The notes beneath the pieces were generated by a model, which was not told the origin of the DNA, searched no databases, and saw only the letters and a list, made by a program, of their open reading frames with translations. 49,966 bases of DNA from Pseudomonadota bacterium (lineage in GTDB: Bacteria > Pseudomonadota > Alphaproteobacteria > Rhizobiales > Rhizobiaceae): NCBI GenBank assembly GCA_023451735.1, contig JAEXYH010000081.1, forward strand, positions 1-49,966, in the 5' to 3' direction. This document shows positions 17,585 through 25,532 of this stretch, in pieces (the stretch's first letter is position 1; each line of letters begins with the position of its first letter). The position numbers and the translations under genes are program-made.

Positions 17585-18782
17585 CGCCACCGAACGATTG
17601 CCGATCATGAGCGAAAGGCGCACGACCGTGCTCGGCGCCCTTCTGACCGCGATCGGCCCTGTTTCGATGGCAGTCTACACGCCCGCGATGCCGGAACTGG
17701 TGAGAGCCTTCGACACCACGGAAGCGGCCATCAAGCTCTCACTTTCGCTTTATTTCGGTGGCTTTGCCGTCGCCCAGCTTCTGGCAGGCCCCTTTTCCGA
17801 TGCCTTCGGCCGACGGAAAGCCTCCATCGCCTTCCTGGCTATCTATGTTTTGGGGTCTTTGGTTGCGGCGATGGCGATCGACGTGAACTGGATCCTGGCG
17901 GGGCGCCTGATCCAGGGTATCGGCGCCTCCGTCGGTGTCACCGTTGCCCGTGCTGCCGTCCGCGACCAGTTTATCGGCGCGCAAGCCTCCCGCATCATGA
18001 ACATGATCGGCATCATCCTTGCGATCGGCCCGGCACTTGGCCCAACCCTTGGCGGATTGGCCCTTTCCGCATTCGGCTGGCAGTCGATCTTCCTGCTGAT
18101 GATCGCCTTCGGCGGCGGCGCACTGCTGGCCTGCATCTTCGTGCTCGAGGAAACAGCCGTTCCGGATCGCTCACGACTGCAGCCCGTCACGCTCGTTCGC
18201 ACCTATGCCAGCCTGATAACCGACCTTCGTTTTCTTTTCCCCTCGCTCATTCTCGGCGGCTCGATCGGTGCGCTTTACGCCCAGGGCACCATGCTGCCCT
18301 TTGTGCTGATCGATGTGGTCGGCCTCAGTCCGACCGAATTCGGCCTCGGCATGCTGGCGCAAACCGGCTCCTATCTGACCGGCTCGATCGTTCTGCGCAT
18401 GATATCGGGGCGTATATCCGGCCCTGCGGCGGTTTCGATCGGCATCAGCTTCTGCGGCGTTGGCGGCCTGCTCATGCTCCTGTGCGTGCATCTGCTCGAT
18501 CCGACATTCCTGTCGATCATGGTGCCGGTCGGCATATGCACCTTCGGCATCGCCTTTCTGTCACCCCATGTCGTGACGGCCGGCCTTGCCGCCTTTCCCA
18601 GAACGGCAGGTTCCGCTTCGGCCCTGATGGGTTTCATCCAGATGGGCGGCGGTTTCGCCGGGGGGCTTGCGGCCGCAGCCTTCGCCAGCCCTCTCCATTC
18701 CTTCGGCACGATTGTTCCGGCCATGGAATTCACGGCGGTAACGGCTTATCTCGCCCATCGTTTCATCAGCCGTCGCCAATAA
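17571..18782 (+). CDS. Bcr/CflA-type multidrug MFS transporter
   Basis: 403 residues, about twelve membrane spans, DHA1 group. The loop GPFSDAFGRRKASI is MFS motif A, and the first span contains the Bcr-like AIGPVSMAVYTPAMPEL pattern in which the exported-drug family has a conserved TPAMP. ATG 17571 overlaps the regulator gene by 14 bases and has CGGAAACCG before it; ATG 17607 (MSERRTTV) is an alternative. It probably exports hydrophobic toxicants under the control of the upstream MarR protein. It is convergent with argG. Confidence 0.9.
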   Translation: MREADATERLPIMSERRTTVLGALLTAIGPVSMAVYTPAMPELVRAFDTTEAAIKLSLSLYFGGFAVAQLLAGPFSDAFGRRKASIAFLAIYVLGSLVAAMAIDVNWILAGRLIQGIGASVGVTVARAAVRDQFIGAQASRIMNMIGIILAIGPALGPTLGGLALSAFGWQSIFLLMIAFGGGALLACIFVLEETAVPDRSRLQPVTLVRTYASLITDLRFLFPSLILGGSIGALYAQGTMLPFVLIDVVGLSPTEFGLGMLAQTGSYLTGSIVLRMISGRISGPAAVSIGISFCGVGGLLMLLCVHLLDPTFLSIMVPVGICTFGIAFLSPHVVTAGLAAFPRTAGSASALMGFIQMGGGFAGGLAAAAFASPLHSFGTIVPAMEFTAVTAYLAHRFISRRQ

Positions 18783-18786
18783 AAAA

Positions 18787-18810
18787 GCCCCGCTGCGATA
18801 ACAGCGGGGC
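18787..18810 (-). terminator. Rho-independent terminator of argG
   Basis: Perfect 9-bp stem GCCCCGCTG / CAGCGGGGC with a six-base loop. On the minus strand it is followed by a T-run (complement of A18781-18786), so it terminates argG; it abuts the stop of the convergent MFS gene. Confidence 0.9.
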
Positions 18811-18834
18811 CTGATCGGAAAATCGGAAATCCGA

Positions 18835-20058
18835 TTATTTCGACTGGTTGCGCTTGGCGAGCGTGCGAAGGCGCAGGGCGTTGAGCTTGATGAAGCCGGC
18901 TGCATCTTTCTGGTCGTAGGCACCCTGATCGTCCTCGAAGGTGACGAGCTGGTCGGAATAGAGCGACTTTGCGCTCTCGCGACCGATGACCATGACATTG
19001 CCCTTATAGAGCTTCAGCGTCACTTCGCCTTCGACATGCTCCTGGCTCTTGTCGATCAGGGCCTGCAGCATTTCGCGCTCCGGCGAGAACCAGAAACCGT
19101 AATAGATCAGCTCGGCATATTTCGGCATCAGCTCATCCTTCAGATGAGCAGCACCACGGTCGAGTGTGATCGATTCGATCGCGCGGTGAGCCGCAAGCAG
19201 GATCGTGCCGCCGGGGGTCTCGTAGACGCCGCGCGACTTCATGCCGACATAACGGTTCTCGACCAGATCGAGACGGCCGATACCGTTGTCGCGGCCATAG
19301 TTGTTGAGCTGGGCAAGCAGCGTTGCCGGCGACATCTCGACACCGTTGATCGATACGGCATCACCCTTGCGGAAACCGATCTTGATCGTGGTCGCCTGGT
19401 CGGGAGCAGCTTCCGGCGAGATCGTGCGCATATGCACGTATTCGGGAGCCTCGATGGCCGGATCTTCGAGAACCTTGCCTTCGGAAGAGGAGTGCAGCAG
19501 GTTTGCATCGACTGAGAACGGCGCTTCGCCCTTCTTGTCCTTGGCAACCGGGATCTGGTGCTGTTCGGCAAAATTCAGGAGGTCCGTACGGCTCTTGAAC
19601 GACCAGTCGCGCCACGGGGCGATGACCTTGATATCCGGGTTCAGCGCGTAGGCCGAAAGTTCGAAGCGAACCTGGTCATTGCCCTTGCCGGTCGCGCCAT
19701 GGGCGATCGCGTCGGCACCGGTCTTTTTGGCGATGTCGATCAGGTGCTTGGAAATCAGCGGACGGGCAATCGACGTACCGAGCAGATAGACGCCTTCATA
19801 GACGGCATTGGCGCGGAACATCGGGAAAACGAAATCGCGGACGAATTCTTCGCGCACATCCTCGACATAGATCTCCTTGATGCCGAGCATCTCGGCCTTC
19901 TTGCGCGCCGGCTCGAGCTCTTCGCCCTGACCGAGATCGGCAGTGAAGGTGACGACTTCAGCGTTGAGTTCGGTCTGCAGCCATTTCAGGATGATCGAGG
20001 TGTCAAGGCCGCCGGAATAGGCGAGAACGACCTTTTTTACGTCTTTCGGGAGTGCCAT
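18835..20058 (-). CDS. argG: Argininosuccinate synthase
   Basis: 407 residues. It condenses citrulline and aspartate with ATP to argininosuccinate in arginine synthesis. The N-type ATP pyrophosphatase loop AYSGGLDTS is at residues 13-21, and GATGKGNDQVRFE, SPEAAPD and FYSGGLD-type neighbours fit the family. The start at 20058 (MALPKDVKKVVLAYSGG) is the family N-terminus; the upstream frame extension of 30 codons is not conserved-looking. It is transcribed alone and has its own terminator. Confidence 0.97.
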   Translation of the reverse strand: MALPKDVKKVVLAYSGGLDTSIILKWLQTELNAEVVTFTADLGQGEELEPARKKAEMLGIKEIYVEDVREEFVRDFVFPMFRANAVYEGVYLLGTSIARPLISKHLIDIAKKTGADAIAHGATGKGNDQVRFELSAYALNPDIKVIAPWRDWSFKSRTDLLNFAEQHQIPVAKDKKGEAPFSVDANLLHSSSEGKVLEDPAIEAPEYVHMRTISPEAAPDQATTIKIGFRKGDAVSINGVEMSPATLLAQLNNYGRDNGIGRLDLVENRYVGMKSRGVYETPGGTILLAAHRAIESITLDRGAAHLKDELMPKYAELIYYGFWFSPEREMLQALIDKSQEHVEGEVTLKLYKGNVMVIGRESAKSLYSDQLVTFEDDQGAYDQKDAAGFIKLNALRLRTLAKRNQSK

Positions 20059-20169
20059 GATGAATATGTCCGTCTGCGAGTGGTGGCGGAGACAACTCCG
20101 CCCAATTTGGATCGCCGAAGTTTTTAGCGAGTTTCGCAGACCACGCAAGGGAAACCCGGCAAGACAGCG

Positions 20170-20208
20170 CTAGAGATGACGCCGCACACTCATGCGCAAT
20201 CGCGCCAT
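20170..20208 (-). pseudogene. Possible remnant of a parE toxin start (12 codons)
   Basis: The ATG overlaps the parD stop codon (TGATG arrangement), just where parE normally begins in a parDE operon. The frame reads MARLRMSVRRHL and then TAG. This loosely resembles the YRLSxRAxxDL start of ParE toxins, but twelve codons prove nothing. No further ParE-like sequence is seen between here and argG. It is offered as a hypothesis for the missing toxin. Confidence 0.25.
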
Positions 20209-20456
20209 CAATCGCCGCGCCTGCGGCGCATCTCAGCACGGAATGCGTCAAAATCAAACGGCTGCGGTTCTCCCGAAGCTTCCCCTTCTTCGATTGCCGC
20301 CCGGAGCGCCTCGATCTCGTCTTCTTCGCTTTCCTTCAGAAACCGCAAAGTTTCCTCGATGACTTCGCTTTCTGAGGCAGAACGTCCATCATCGACCTGC
20401 TTTTTGACACAAGCTGCCGTTTCCTCATCTATCCTGATCGATATGATCTCGCCCAT
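20208..20456 (-). CDS. ParD-like (CopG/RHH) antitoxin, orphan
   Basis: 82 residues. The N-terminal EIISIRIDEETAACVKKQV gives the beta-strand and helix of a ribbon-helix-helix DNA-binding fold; SASESEVIEETLRFL is the second helix; the acidic tail EEGEASGEPQPFDFDAF followed by the basic RAEMRRRRG is the usual toxin-wrapping ParD C-terminus. Type II antitoxins are normally followed immediately by parE. Here only 149 bases remain before argG and no toxin-sized frame exists on either strand, so this is a solitary antitoxin. Confidence 0.85.
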   Translation of the reverse strand: MGEIISIRIDEETAACVKKQVDDGRSASESEVIEETLRFLKESEEDEIEALRAAIEEGEASGEPQPFDFDAFRAEMRRRRGD

Positions 20457-20558
20457 CGGCTTGGCTCCGCTTCAATATCCCGTCATGTTGACGCGATAGC
20501 GATAAGTGCCATATCCCGCCGGACCTTTGAACAGCAGCGTCATAGAGGAGACCGACCC

Positions 20559-21416
20559 ATGACCGTTACTCATCCCGCTCTGAAAAAGGACAATGTCGCC
20601 GTCATCACCGGAGCCGCGTCCGGCATCGGGCTTGCAGCGGCAAAGGAATTTGCCCGCCTCGGCCTTTCGGTCGTGCTTGTCGATCTGGAGGGAGATAGGC
20701 TTGTCGACGCATGTCGCGAAGTGACGGCGCTTGCGGAAGGCGGCGAGCATGACATTGCTGCAATCGGCGCCGACGTGTCGAAACCGGACGAAATCGCCGC
20801 CCTCGAGCGAGCCGTCATTCAGCGTTTCGGCCGCGTCCATGTGCTGATGAACAATGCCGGCATCCAGCCGGGCAGCAGCATTTTTGGCCCGCAAGCCAAC
20901 TGGGAGAACGTGCTGGCGGTCAATCTCATGGGCATCGTCAACGGCAGCCGCATCTTTGGACCCGCGATGATCGCCCATGGCGAACCAGCGCTGATCATCA
21001 ACACCGGCTCCAAGCAGGGCATCACCACGCCCCCCGGCGATCCGGCCTACAACGTCTCGAAAGCCGGCGTGAAAGCCTTCACCGAGGCATTGCAATATGA
21101 GTTGCGCAACACCGAAGGCTGCAAGGTTTCGGCACACCTTCTGATCCCCGGCTTCGTTTTCACCCCGCTTGCCGCCAACGGCCGCACAGAAAAGCCGGAG
21201 GGCGCATGGACATCGGAACAGACCGTCGGGTTCATGCTGGAAAGCCTGGAGCGGGGAGACTTCTACATTCTTTGCCCTGACAACGACGTCAACCGTGCAA
21301 CCGACGAACGACGCATGGCCTGGGCGATCGGCGACGTGATCGAGAACCGGCCGCCGCTGTCGCGCTGGCATCCAGACTTCGCGGAAGCATCAAAGAAATT
21401 CATCAACGGCAGCTGA
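20559..21416 (+). CDS. SDR family NAD(P)-dependent oxidoreductase
   Basis: 285 residues, classical short-chain dehydrogenase. Cofactor motif TGAASGIG is at residues 17-24, NNAG at 98-101, and the catalytic Ser151, Tyr164 and Lys168 (YNVSK) are intact. The sequence after the cofactor strand ends in VDLEGD, whose acidic residue favours NAD(H) over NADP(H). Substrate unknown. AGGAG precedes the start. It is divergent from parD and followed, after a 70-base gap with a strong hairpin, by a LysE-type exporter gene. Confidence 0.92.
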   Translation: MTVTHPALKKDNVAVITGAASGIGLAAAKEFARLGLSVVLVDLEGDRLVDACREVTALAEGGEHDIAAIGADVSKPDEIAALERAVIQRFGRVHVLMNNAGIQPGSSIFGPQANWENVLAVNLMGIVNGSRIFGPAMIAHGEPALIINTGSKQGITTPPGDPAYNVSKAGVKAFTEALQYELRNTEGCKVSAHLLIPGFVFTPLAANGRTEKPEGAWTSEQTVGFMLESLERGDFYILCPDNDVNRATDERRMAWAIGDVIENRPPLSRWHPDFAEASKKFINGS

Positions 21417-21435
21417 TATATTCATTTGGCAGGAT

Positions 21436-21479
21436 CTCGAAAGCTGGATAACGATGCCGGCGATCATCCAGCTTTCGAG
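21436..21479 (+). promoter_or_regulatory. Perfect 14-bp inverted repeat in the leader of the LysE-type gene
   Basis: The arms CTCGAAAGCTGGAT (21436-21449) and ATCCAGCTTTCGAG (21466-21479) are exact reverse complements with a 16-base loop. No T-run follows, so it is not a standard terminator. The right arm ends in GAG seven bases before the ATG at 21487 and could hide the weak ribosome-binding site, or the repeat could be a protein-binding operator. The alternative ATG 21454 lies in the loop. Confidence 0.6.
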
Positions 21480-21486
21480 TGACGCC

Positions 21487-22128
21487 ATGGAATTCCTGCC
21501 GAGCCTTCCCGCCCTTCTCGCCTTCACGGCAGCAGGTCTTCTGCTGGCGATCACGCCCGGCCCGGACATGACGCTATCAATCAGCCGTGCGCTTGGCGAG
21601 GGCCGCAGGCCCGCGCTCTACACCGTGCTTGGCACCAGCCTCGGCGTCGTCTGCCACACGCTGCTCGTCGCTTTCGGCGTTTCGGCGCTGATCACCGCCT
21701 CGCCAACAGCCTTCTTCATCCTCAAGACCGGTGGCGCAGCCTATCTTCTATGGCTTGCCATACAGGCCATCCGCTTCGGCTCGAAGCTGTCGGTCGAGAA
21801 GGTCGAGCGCGCGGAAAGCAGCGCATTCGCCAATATTTCGGCCGGCTTCTGGGTCAATATCCTGAACCCGAAAGTGGTCATCTTCTTCATGACCTTCCTG
21901 CCCCAGTTTGTCTCGGCTCATGATCCGCACGTTACGGCCAAGCTGATCTTCTTCGGAATTTACTTCATTGTCATCGGCATGCCGGTGAACCTGATCGTCG
22001 TTCTGGCCGCAGACAGGCTTTCCACCTGGCTGCAGGCCAATCCGAAAATCCTGCGCGGCATCGACTACACCTTTGCTGGTGTTTTCTCGATCTTCGCGGC
22101 AAAAATCTTCTTCACCCAGGCGCGCTGA
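21487..22128 (+). CDS. LysE/RhtB family amino-acid exporter
   Basis: 213 residues with about six membrane spans. The N-terminal LLLAITPGPDM is the family signature, followed by SRALGEGRRPAL and the mid-protein NPKVVIFFMTFLPQFV typical of LysE/RhtB translocators that export amino acids or homoserine lactones. Start 21487 (MEFLPSLPALLAF) gives the normal family N-terminus; ATG 21454 would add eleven residues but lies within the loop of a leader hairpin. Substrate not inferable. It is convergent with the ABC transporter operon. Confidence 0.9.
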   Translation: MEFLPSLPALLAFTAAGLLLAITPGPDMTLSISRALGEGRRPALYTVLGTSLGVVCHTLLVAFGVSALITASPTAFFILKTGGAAYLLWLAIQAIRFGSKLSVEKVERAESSAFANISAGFWVNILNPKVVIFFMTFLPQFVSAHDPHVTAKLIFFGIYFIVIGMPVNLIVVLAADRLSTWLQANPKILRGIDYTFAGVFSIFAAKIFFTQAR

Positions 22129-22150
22129 AAACGCACGCCACTGAGCGGCC

Positions 22151-22945
22151 TCAGCCGATCAGCAGCGCGTCGTCATCCAGCGTTTCGCCGCGCATCTTGC
22201 GGAACATGGCGATCAGGTCCTCGACCTGCAGGTCCTTGCGGCTGTCACCGCTGACGTCGAGAATGATCTCTCCGCCGTGTAGCATGATCGTGCGGTGGCC
22301 GAAGTCGAGCGCCTGGCGCATGGAATGCGTCACCATCAGCGTCGTCAGCTTGCGTTCAGAGACAACGCGCTGGGTGAGTTTCATGATGAACTCCGCCATG
22401 CCTGGATCGAGGGCGGCCGTATGTTCATCGAGCAGCAGAACATCCGAACCCGACATCGTCGCCATGACCAGCGACACCGCCTGACGCTGACCGCCGGACA
22501 ACAGATCCATGCGGTCCTTCATCCGGTTTTCGAGCCCGAGATTGAGTTCGGCAATCCGCTCGTGAAAAAGCTCGCGGCGGCGCGGGCCAAGCGCCGAGCG
22601 CAGGCCGCGCGTTTCGCCCCGGCGTGCGGCTAGCGCGAGGTTCTCTTCGATCGACAGGGAGCCGCAGCTTCCGGCCAGCGGATCCTGAAACACGCGGGCG
22701 ACGAGACCGGCACGGGCGGATGTCGACTTGCGCGTCACATCGGTATTGCCGATCATCACCTTGCCTTCGCTCGCCAGCACGTCACCGGCGAGAACCCCGA
22801 GCAATGTCGATTTTCCGGCGCCATTGGAACCGATGACGGTGACGAAGGAGCCTTCCTCTATCGTCAGGTTGACGCCCTTCAGCGCCTCCTTCTGCAGCGG
22901 CGTGCCCTTGCCGAAGGTGACATGGATATTGTTGAGATCGATCAT
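22151..22945 (-). CDS. ABC transporter ATP-binding protein (COG1101-like)
   Basis: 264 residues. Walker A GSNGAGKST, signature LSGGQRQAVSL, Walker B VLLLDEHTAALD and switch VTHSMRQAL are all present. DEHTAALDP, with His after the Walker B Glu, is typical of the ATPase partner of COG2984/COG4120 transporters. It overlaps the permease stop by four bases (ATGA). Together with 22942-23823 and 23925-24878 it forms a complete importer. In Firmicutes the related TrpXYZ set has been linked to tryptophan, but the substrate here is unknown. Confidence 0.93.
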   Translation of the reverse strand: MIDLNNIHVTFGKGTPLQKEALKGVNLTIEEGSFVTVIGSNGAGKSTLLGVLAGDVLASEGKVMIGNTDVTRKSTSARAGLVARVFQDPLAGSCGSLSIEENLALAARRGETRGLRSALGPRRRELFHERIAELNLGLENRMKDRMDLLSGGQRQAVSLVMATMSGSDVLLLDEHTAALDPGMAEFIMKLTQRVVSERKLTTLMVTHSMRQALDFGHRTIMLHGGEIILDVSGDSRKDLQVEDLIAMFRKMRGETLDDDALLIG

Positions 22946-23823
22946 GACGAAGCCCCCCGGCGCAGACGCGGCAGAACGAGCGCCACGGCCACCAGAACGG
23001 CGGTGACGAGATTGAGGTCGGAGGCCTTGAGACCCAGAGCATCCGTCGACAGCGCCACCTGGATGGCGATGCGATAGAGGATCGAACCGACGACGCAGCC
23101 GATCAGAGCGAGCAGGATGCCGCGTGCGCCGAACAGCGTTTCGCCTATGATGACGGCGGCGAGACCGACGACGATGGTGCCGACACCGGAGGTGACATCG
23201 GCAAAACCATTGGTTTGCGCAAACAGCGCGCCGCCAAGTGCGACGAGGGCGTTGGACAGGGCGAGACCGAGATAGACCTGCCAGCTCGTATCGATGCCTT
23301 GCGCCCGAGACATACGCGGATTGGCGCCGGTTGCCCGCATTGCCAGCCCGGCATCGCTTTCCAGAAAGCGCCAGACGGCGATGACCGCGATCACCACCAG
23401 CACGCCAACGAATAGCGGTCGCACATAAACCTCACGCAAGCCCAGGCCGAAGAACGGGCTCAGCATCGTATCGGCATTGATCAGCGCCACGTTCGGCTTT
23501 CCCATCACCCGAAGATTGACGGAGAAGAGCGCGATCATCGTCAGGATCGAGGCGAGCAGGTTGAGGATGCGGAAGCGCACGTTGAGGAATGCCGTCACCG
23601 TGCCGGCAGCAGCGCCTGCAAGCATGGCAATGCCGGCTGCAAGCCACGGATTTATGCCGACCGTAATCAGCACGGCCGCAACTGCGGCACCGAGCGGAAA
23701 CGATCCATCGACTGTGAGATCGGGAAAATCAAGCACCCTGAAGGCAAGAAATACACCGATGGCAACAAAGGCGAAAACCAGCCCCAGTTCCACTGCGCCC
23801 CAAAAGGCGATCTGACTAAGCAC
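22942..23823 (-). CDS. ABC transporter permease (branched-chain/TrpY-like type)
   Basis: 293 residues with about eight or nine membrane spans, BPD_transp_2 family. Visible landmarks are LDFPDLTVDGSFPLGAA near the N-terminus and the cytoplasmic coupling loop RATGANPRMSRAQGID, where the EAA-like motif of this family lies. It is 101 bases downstream of the binding-protein gene and overlaps the ATPase gene by four bases. Only one permease gene is present, so a homodimer is expected. Confidence 0.92.
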   Translation of the reverse strand: MLSQIAFWGAVELGLVFAFVAIGVFLAFRVLDFPDLTVDGSFPLGAAVAAVLITVGINPWLAAGIAMLAGAAAGTVTAFLNVRFRILNLLASILTMIALFSVNLRVMGKPNVALINADTMLSPFFGLGLREVYVRPLFVGVLVVIAVIAVWRFLESDAGLAMRATGANPRMSRAQGIDTSWQVYLGLALSNALVALGGALFAQTNGFADVTSGVGTIVVGLAAVIIGETLFGARGILLALIGCVVGSILYRIAIQVALSTDALGLKASDLNLVTAVLVAVALVLPRLRRGASS

Positions 23824-23924
23824 CTTTGCGTGCTCCCCTCTTTATCCGTCGCGTTTCGCGCCGGTTGGTCGTCGGTCACTCCGGATGACGATTATCCGCC
23901 ACCCGGTGCGTTGGTGAAAGGCGT

Positions 23925-24878
23925 TTATTCGACGGTGCGCGTGGCGCGCGAAACGATGGCTTCCGGCAGGGTCACGCCCATGCGGGTGGCGGCACCCTTA
24001 TTGATCACCAGATCGGTTCCGGCGGCAACGGTCACCGGAATATCGCCGGGAGCCTCGCCCTTGAGGATACGGGCAACGATCTCACCGGTCTGCTTGCCCA
24101 CGTCGAAATAGTTGAAGCCGAGAGCTGCAACGGCACCGCGATCGACCGAACCGGTATCGGCAGCGTAAAGAGGAACTTTGGCTTCCTCGGCAACACCTAC
24201 GGCCGCCTCAAAAGCGGAAACGATCGTATTGTCGGTCGGGATATAGAAGACATCGGCCCGGCCGACGAGACCGCGGGCAGCACCCTGCACTTCAGCCGAC
24301 TTGGTGGCGACCGACTCAACGACGGTCATGTCGTTCTTGGTGGCTTCTTCCTTCAGCGCAGCCAGGATCGAAACGGAATTGGTTTCAGCCGTATTGTAGA
24401 GAAAGCCGATCGACTTCGCATTCGGCGAAATTTCCTTGATCAGCCTGATATGCTCGGCAACCGGCGACATGTCCGAAAGGCCGGTCACATTGCGTCCGGG
24501 CTTGGCGACATCCTTGACCAGTTGCGCACCGACCGGGTCGGAAACGGCGGTGAAGACCACCGGAATATCGCGCGTGGCGGAAACGACGGCCTGAGCGGAA
24601 GGCGTGGAAATCGGCACGATGACGCTCGGCTCTTCGCCGACGAACTGACGGGCGATCTGCGCTGCCGTGCCGGGATTGCCTTGCGCGGACTCGTAGAGGA
24701 ACTTCAGGTTTTCGCCGTCCTTGTAGCCGGCCTCCGCCAATGCTTCCTTTACGCCGTCACGCACGGCGTCAAGTGCAGGATGTTCAACGATGGCCGTCAC
24801 GGCAACGGTGACGTCTGCAGCCTTGGCAGGCATGGCAAGAGCCGTCGCTGCAGCAAAGGCGAGAATGAGAGCGCGCAT
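23925..24878 (-). CDS. ABC transporter substrate-binding protein (ABC_sub_bind, COG2984)
   Basis: 317 residues. The signal peptide is MRALILAFAAATALAMPAKA with likely cleavage after residue 20; no lipobox cysteine, so a soluble periplasmic protein. Two-lobed ABC_sub_bind fold: AIVEHPALDAVRDG, SVIVPISTPSAQAVV, PVVFTAVSDPVGAQLV and TDNTIVSAFEA are family segments. An ideal GGAGGAAACCT precedes ATG 24878. First gene of the operon, and divergent from a MarR gene across 189 bases. Ligand unknown; aromatic amino acids are one option from relatives. Confidence 0.92.
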   Translation of the reverse strand: MRALILAFAAATALAMPAKAADVTVAVTAIVEHPALDAVRDGVKEALAEAGYKDGENLKFLYESAQGNPGTAAQIARQFVGEEPSVIVPISTPSAQAVVSATRDIPVVFTAVSDPVGAQLVKDVAKPGRNVTGLSDMSPVAEHIRLIKEISPNAKSIGFLYNTAETNSVSILAALKEEATKNDMTVVESVATKSAEVQGAARGLVGRADVFYIPTDNTIVSAFEAAVGVAEEAKVPLYAADTGSVDRGAVAALGFNYFDVGKQTGEIVARILKGEAPGDIPVTVAAGTDLVINKGAATRMGVTLPEAIVSRATRTVE

Positions 24879-24997
24879 AGGTTTCCTCCGGGCGTTTTTA
24901 GCTTTTGGGCTTCTTATGGAGCCGGGCATCCGAAATCAACAACGACCTCGCCGCAGCAGGCGATCCGCAGCACCCGGATGCCTGCTTTTGGCAAGCC

Positions 24998-25059
24998 TGC
25001 AACAATTGCATCACAGTCACGCCACCAGCCCATTGCAGAAAAATTAGTTTTGATACAAA
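24998..25059. promoter_or_regulatory. Divergent control region with two small palindromes
   Basis: Between the ABC binding-protein gene and the MarR gene are TGCAA-CAA-TTGCA (24998-25010) and TTTG-ATA-CAAA (25049-25059). The second lies 8 bases before the MarR start in AT-rich DNA and has the size and symmetry of a MarR autoregulatory half-site pair. The first could serve the ABC operon. Neither was matched to a known consensus. Confidence 0.4.
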
Positions 25060-25067
25060 TAATTTGA

Positions 25068-25532
25068 ATGCACAGAAATTCAGATGACCCCAAGGCCGTG
25101 TTTGGCGGCGCTATTGTCGTGTTTGCGCGTCGGTGGCGCATGTTTGTCGATGAAAAGCTGGCCGAGAGCGGTCTCACCGACGCCAGCTGGACACCGCTCA
25201 TCTATCTGCACAGTCTGGGCGACGGCCTGCTTCAGAAGGAGTTGGCTGCCGCTTCCGGACTCGACGAATCCAGCCTCGTTCGTCTGATTGATATCCTATC
25301 CGAGCGTGGCCTTCTCGAACGCCGGATCGATCCGGACGATCGCCGCGCGCGCAGGCTGAATCTGACCGACACGGGCAAAAGAACGGCCTCCGCCATTCGC
25401 GCCCAGCTCGTGGCGCTGGAGAAGGAATTGCTGGCTGACTTCAGCGACGAGGATGTCGCCGCCGTTCTGCGCCTTTGTGACCGCGTCGAAGACAGGATTG
25501 AAAAGGCAAAGGCTGAAATGAAGGCGCGATGA
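25068..25532 (+). CDS. MarR family transcriptional regulator
   Basis: 154 residues with a winged helix-turn-helix: the recognition region LQKELAAASGLDESSLVRLIDIL and the wing RRIDPDDRRARRLNLTD. The N-terminal helix RRWRMFVDEKLAESGLTDASW resembles regulators of aromatic-acid efflux. No ribosome-binding site is visible before ATG 25068, and AT-rich promoter-like DNA ends only a few bases upstream, so the message may be nearly leaderless. The stop overlaps the FUSC gene start by four bases (ATGA), implying coupling and control of that exporter. Confidence 0.9.
   Translation: MHRNSDDPKAVFGGAIVVFARRWRMFVDEKLAESGLTDASWTPLIYLHSLGDGLLQKELAAASGLDESSLVRLIDILSERGLLERRIDPDDRRARRLNLTDTGKRTASAIRAQLVALEKELLADFSDEDVAAVLRLCDRVEDRIEKAKAEMKAR

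Noticed and set aside
20472..21371. 299-codon minus-strand frame opposite the SDR gene, ending just before parD
   Set aside because: The SDR gene on the other strand has every family motif intact. The tail of the antisense frame past the SDR start is too short to judge, and no parDE-like or other domain was seen.
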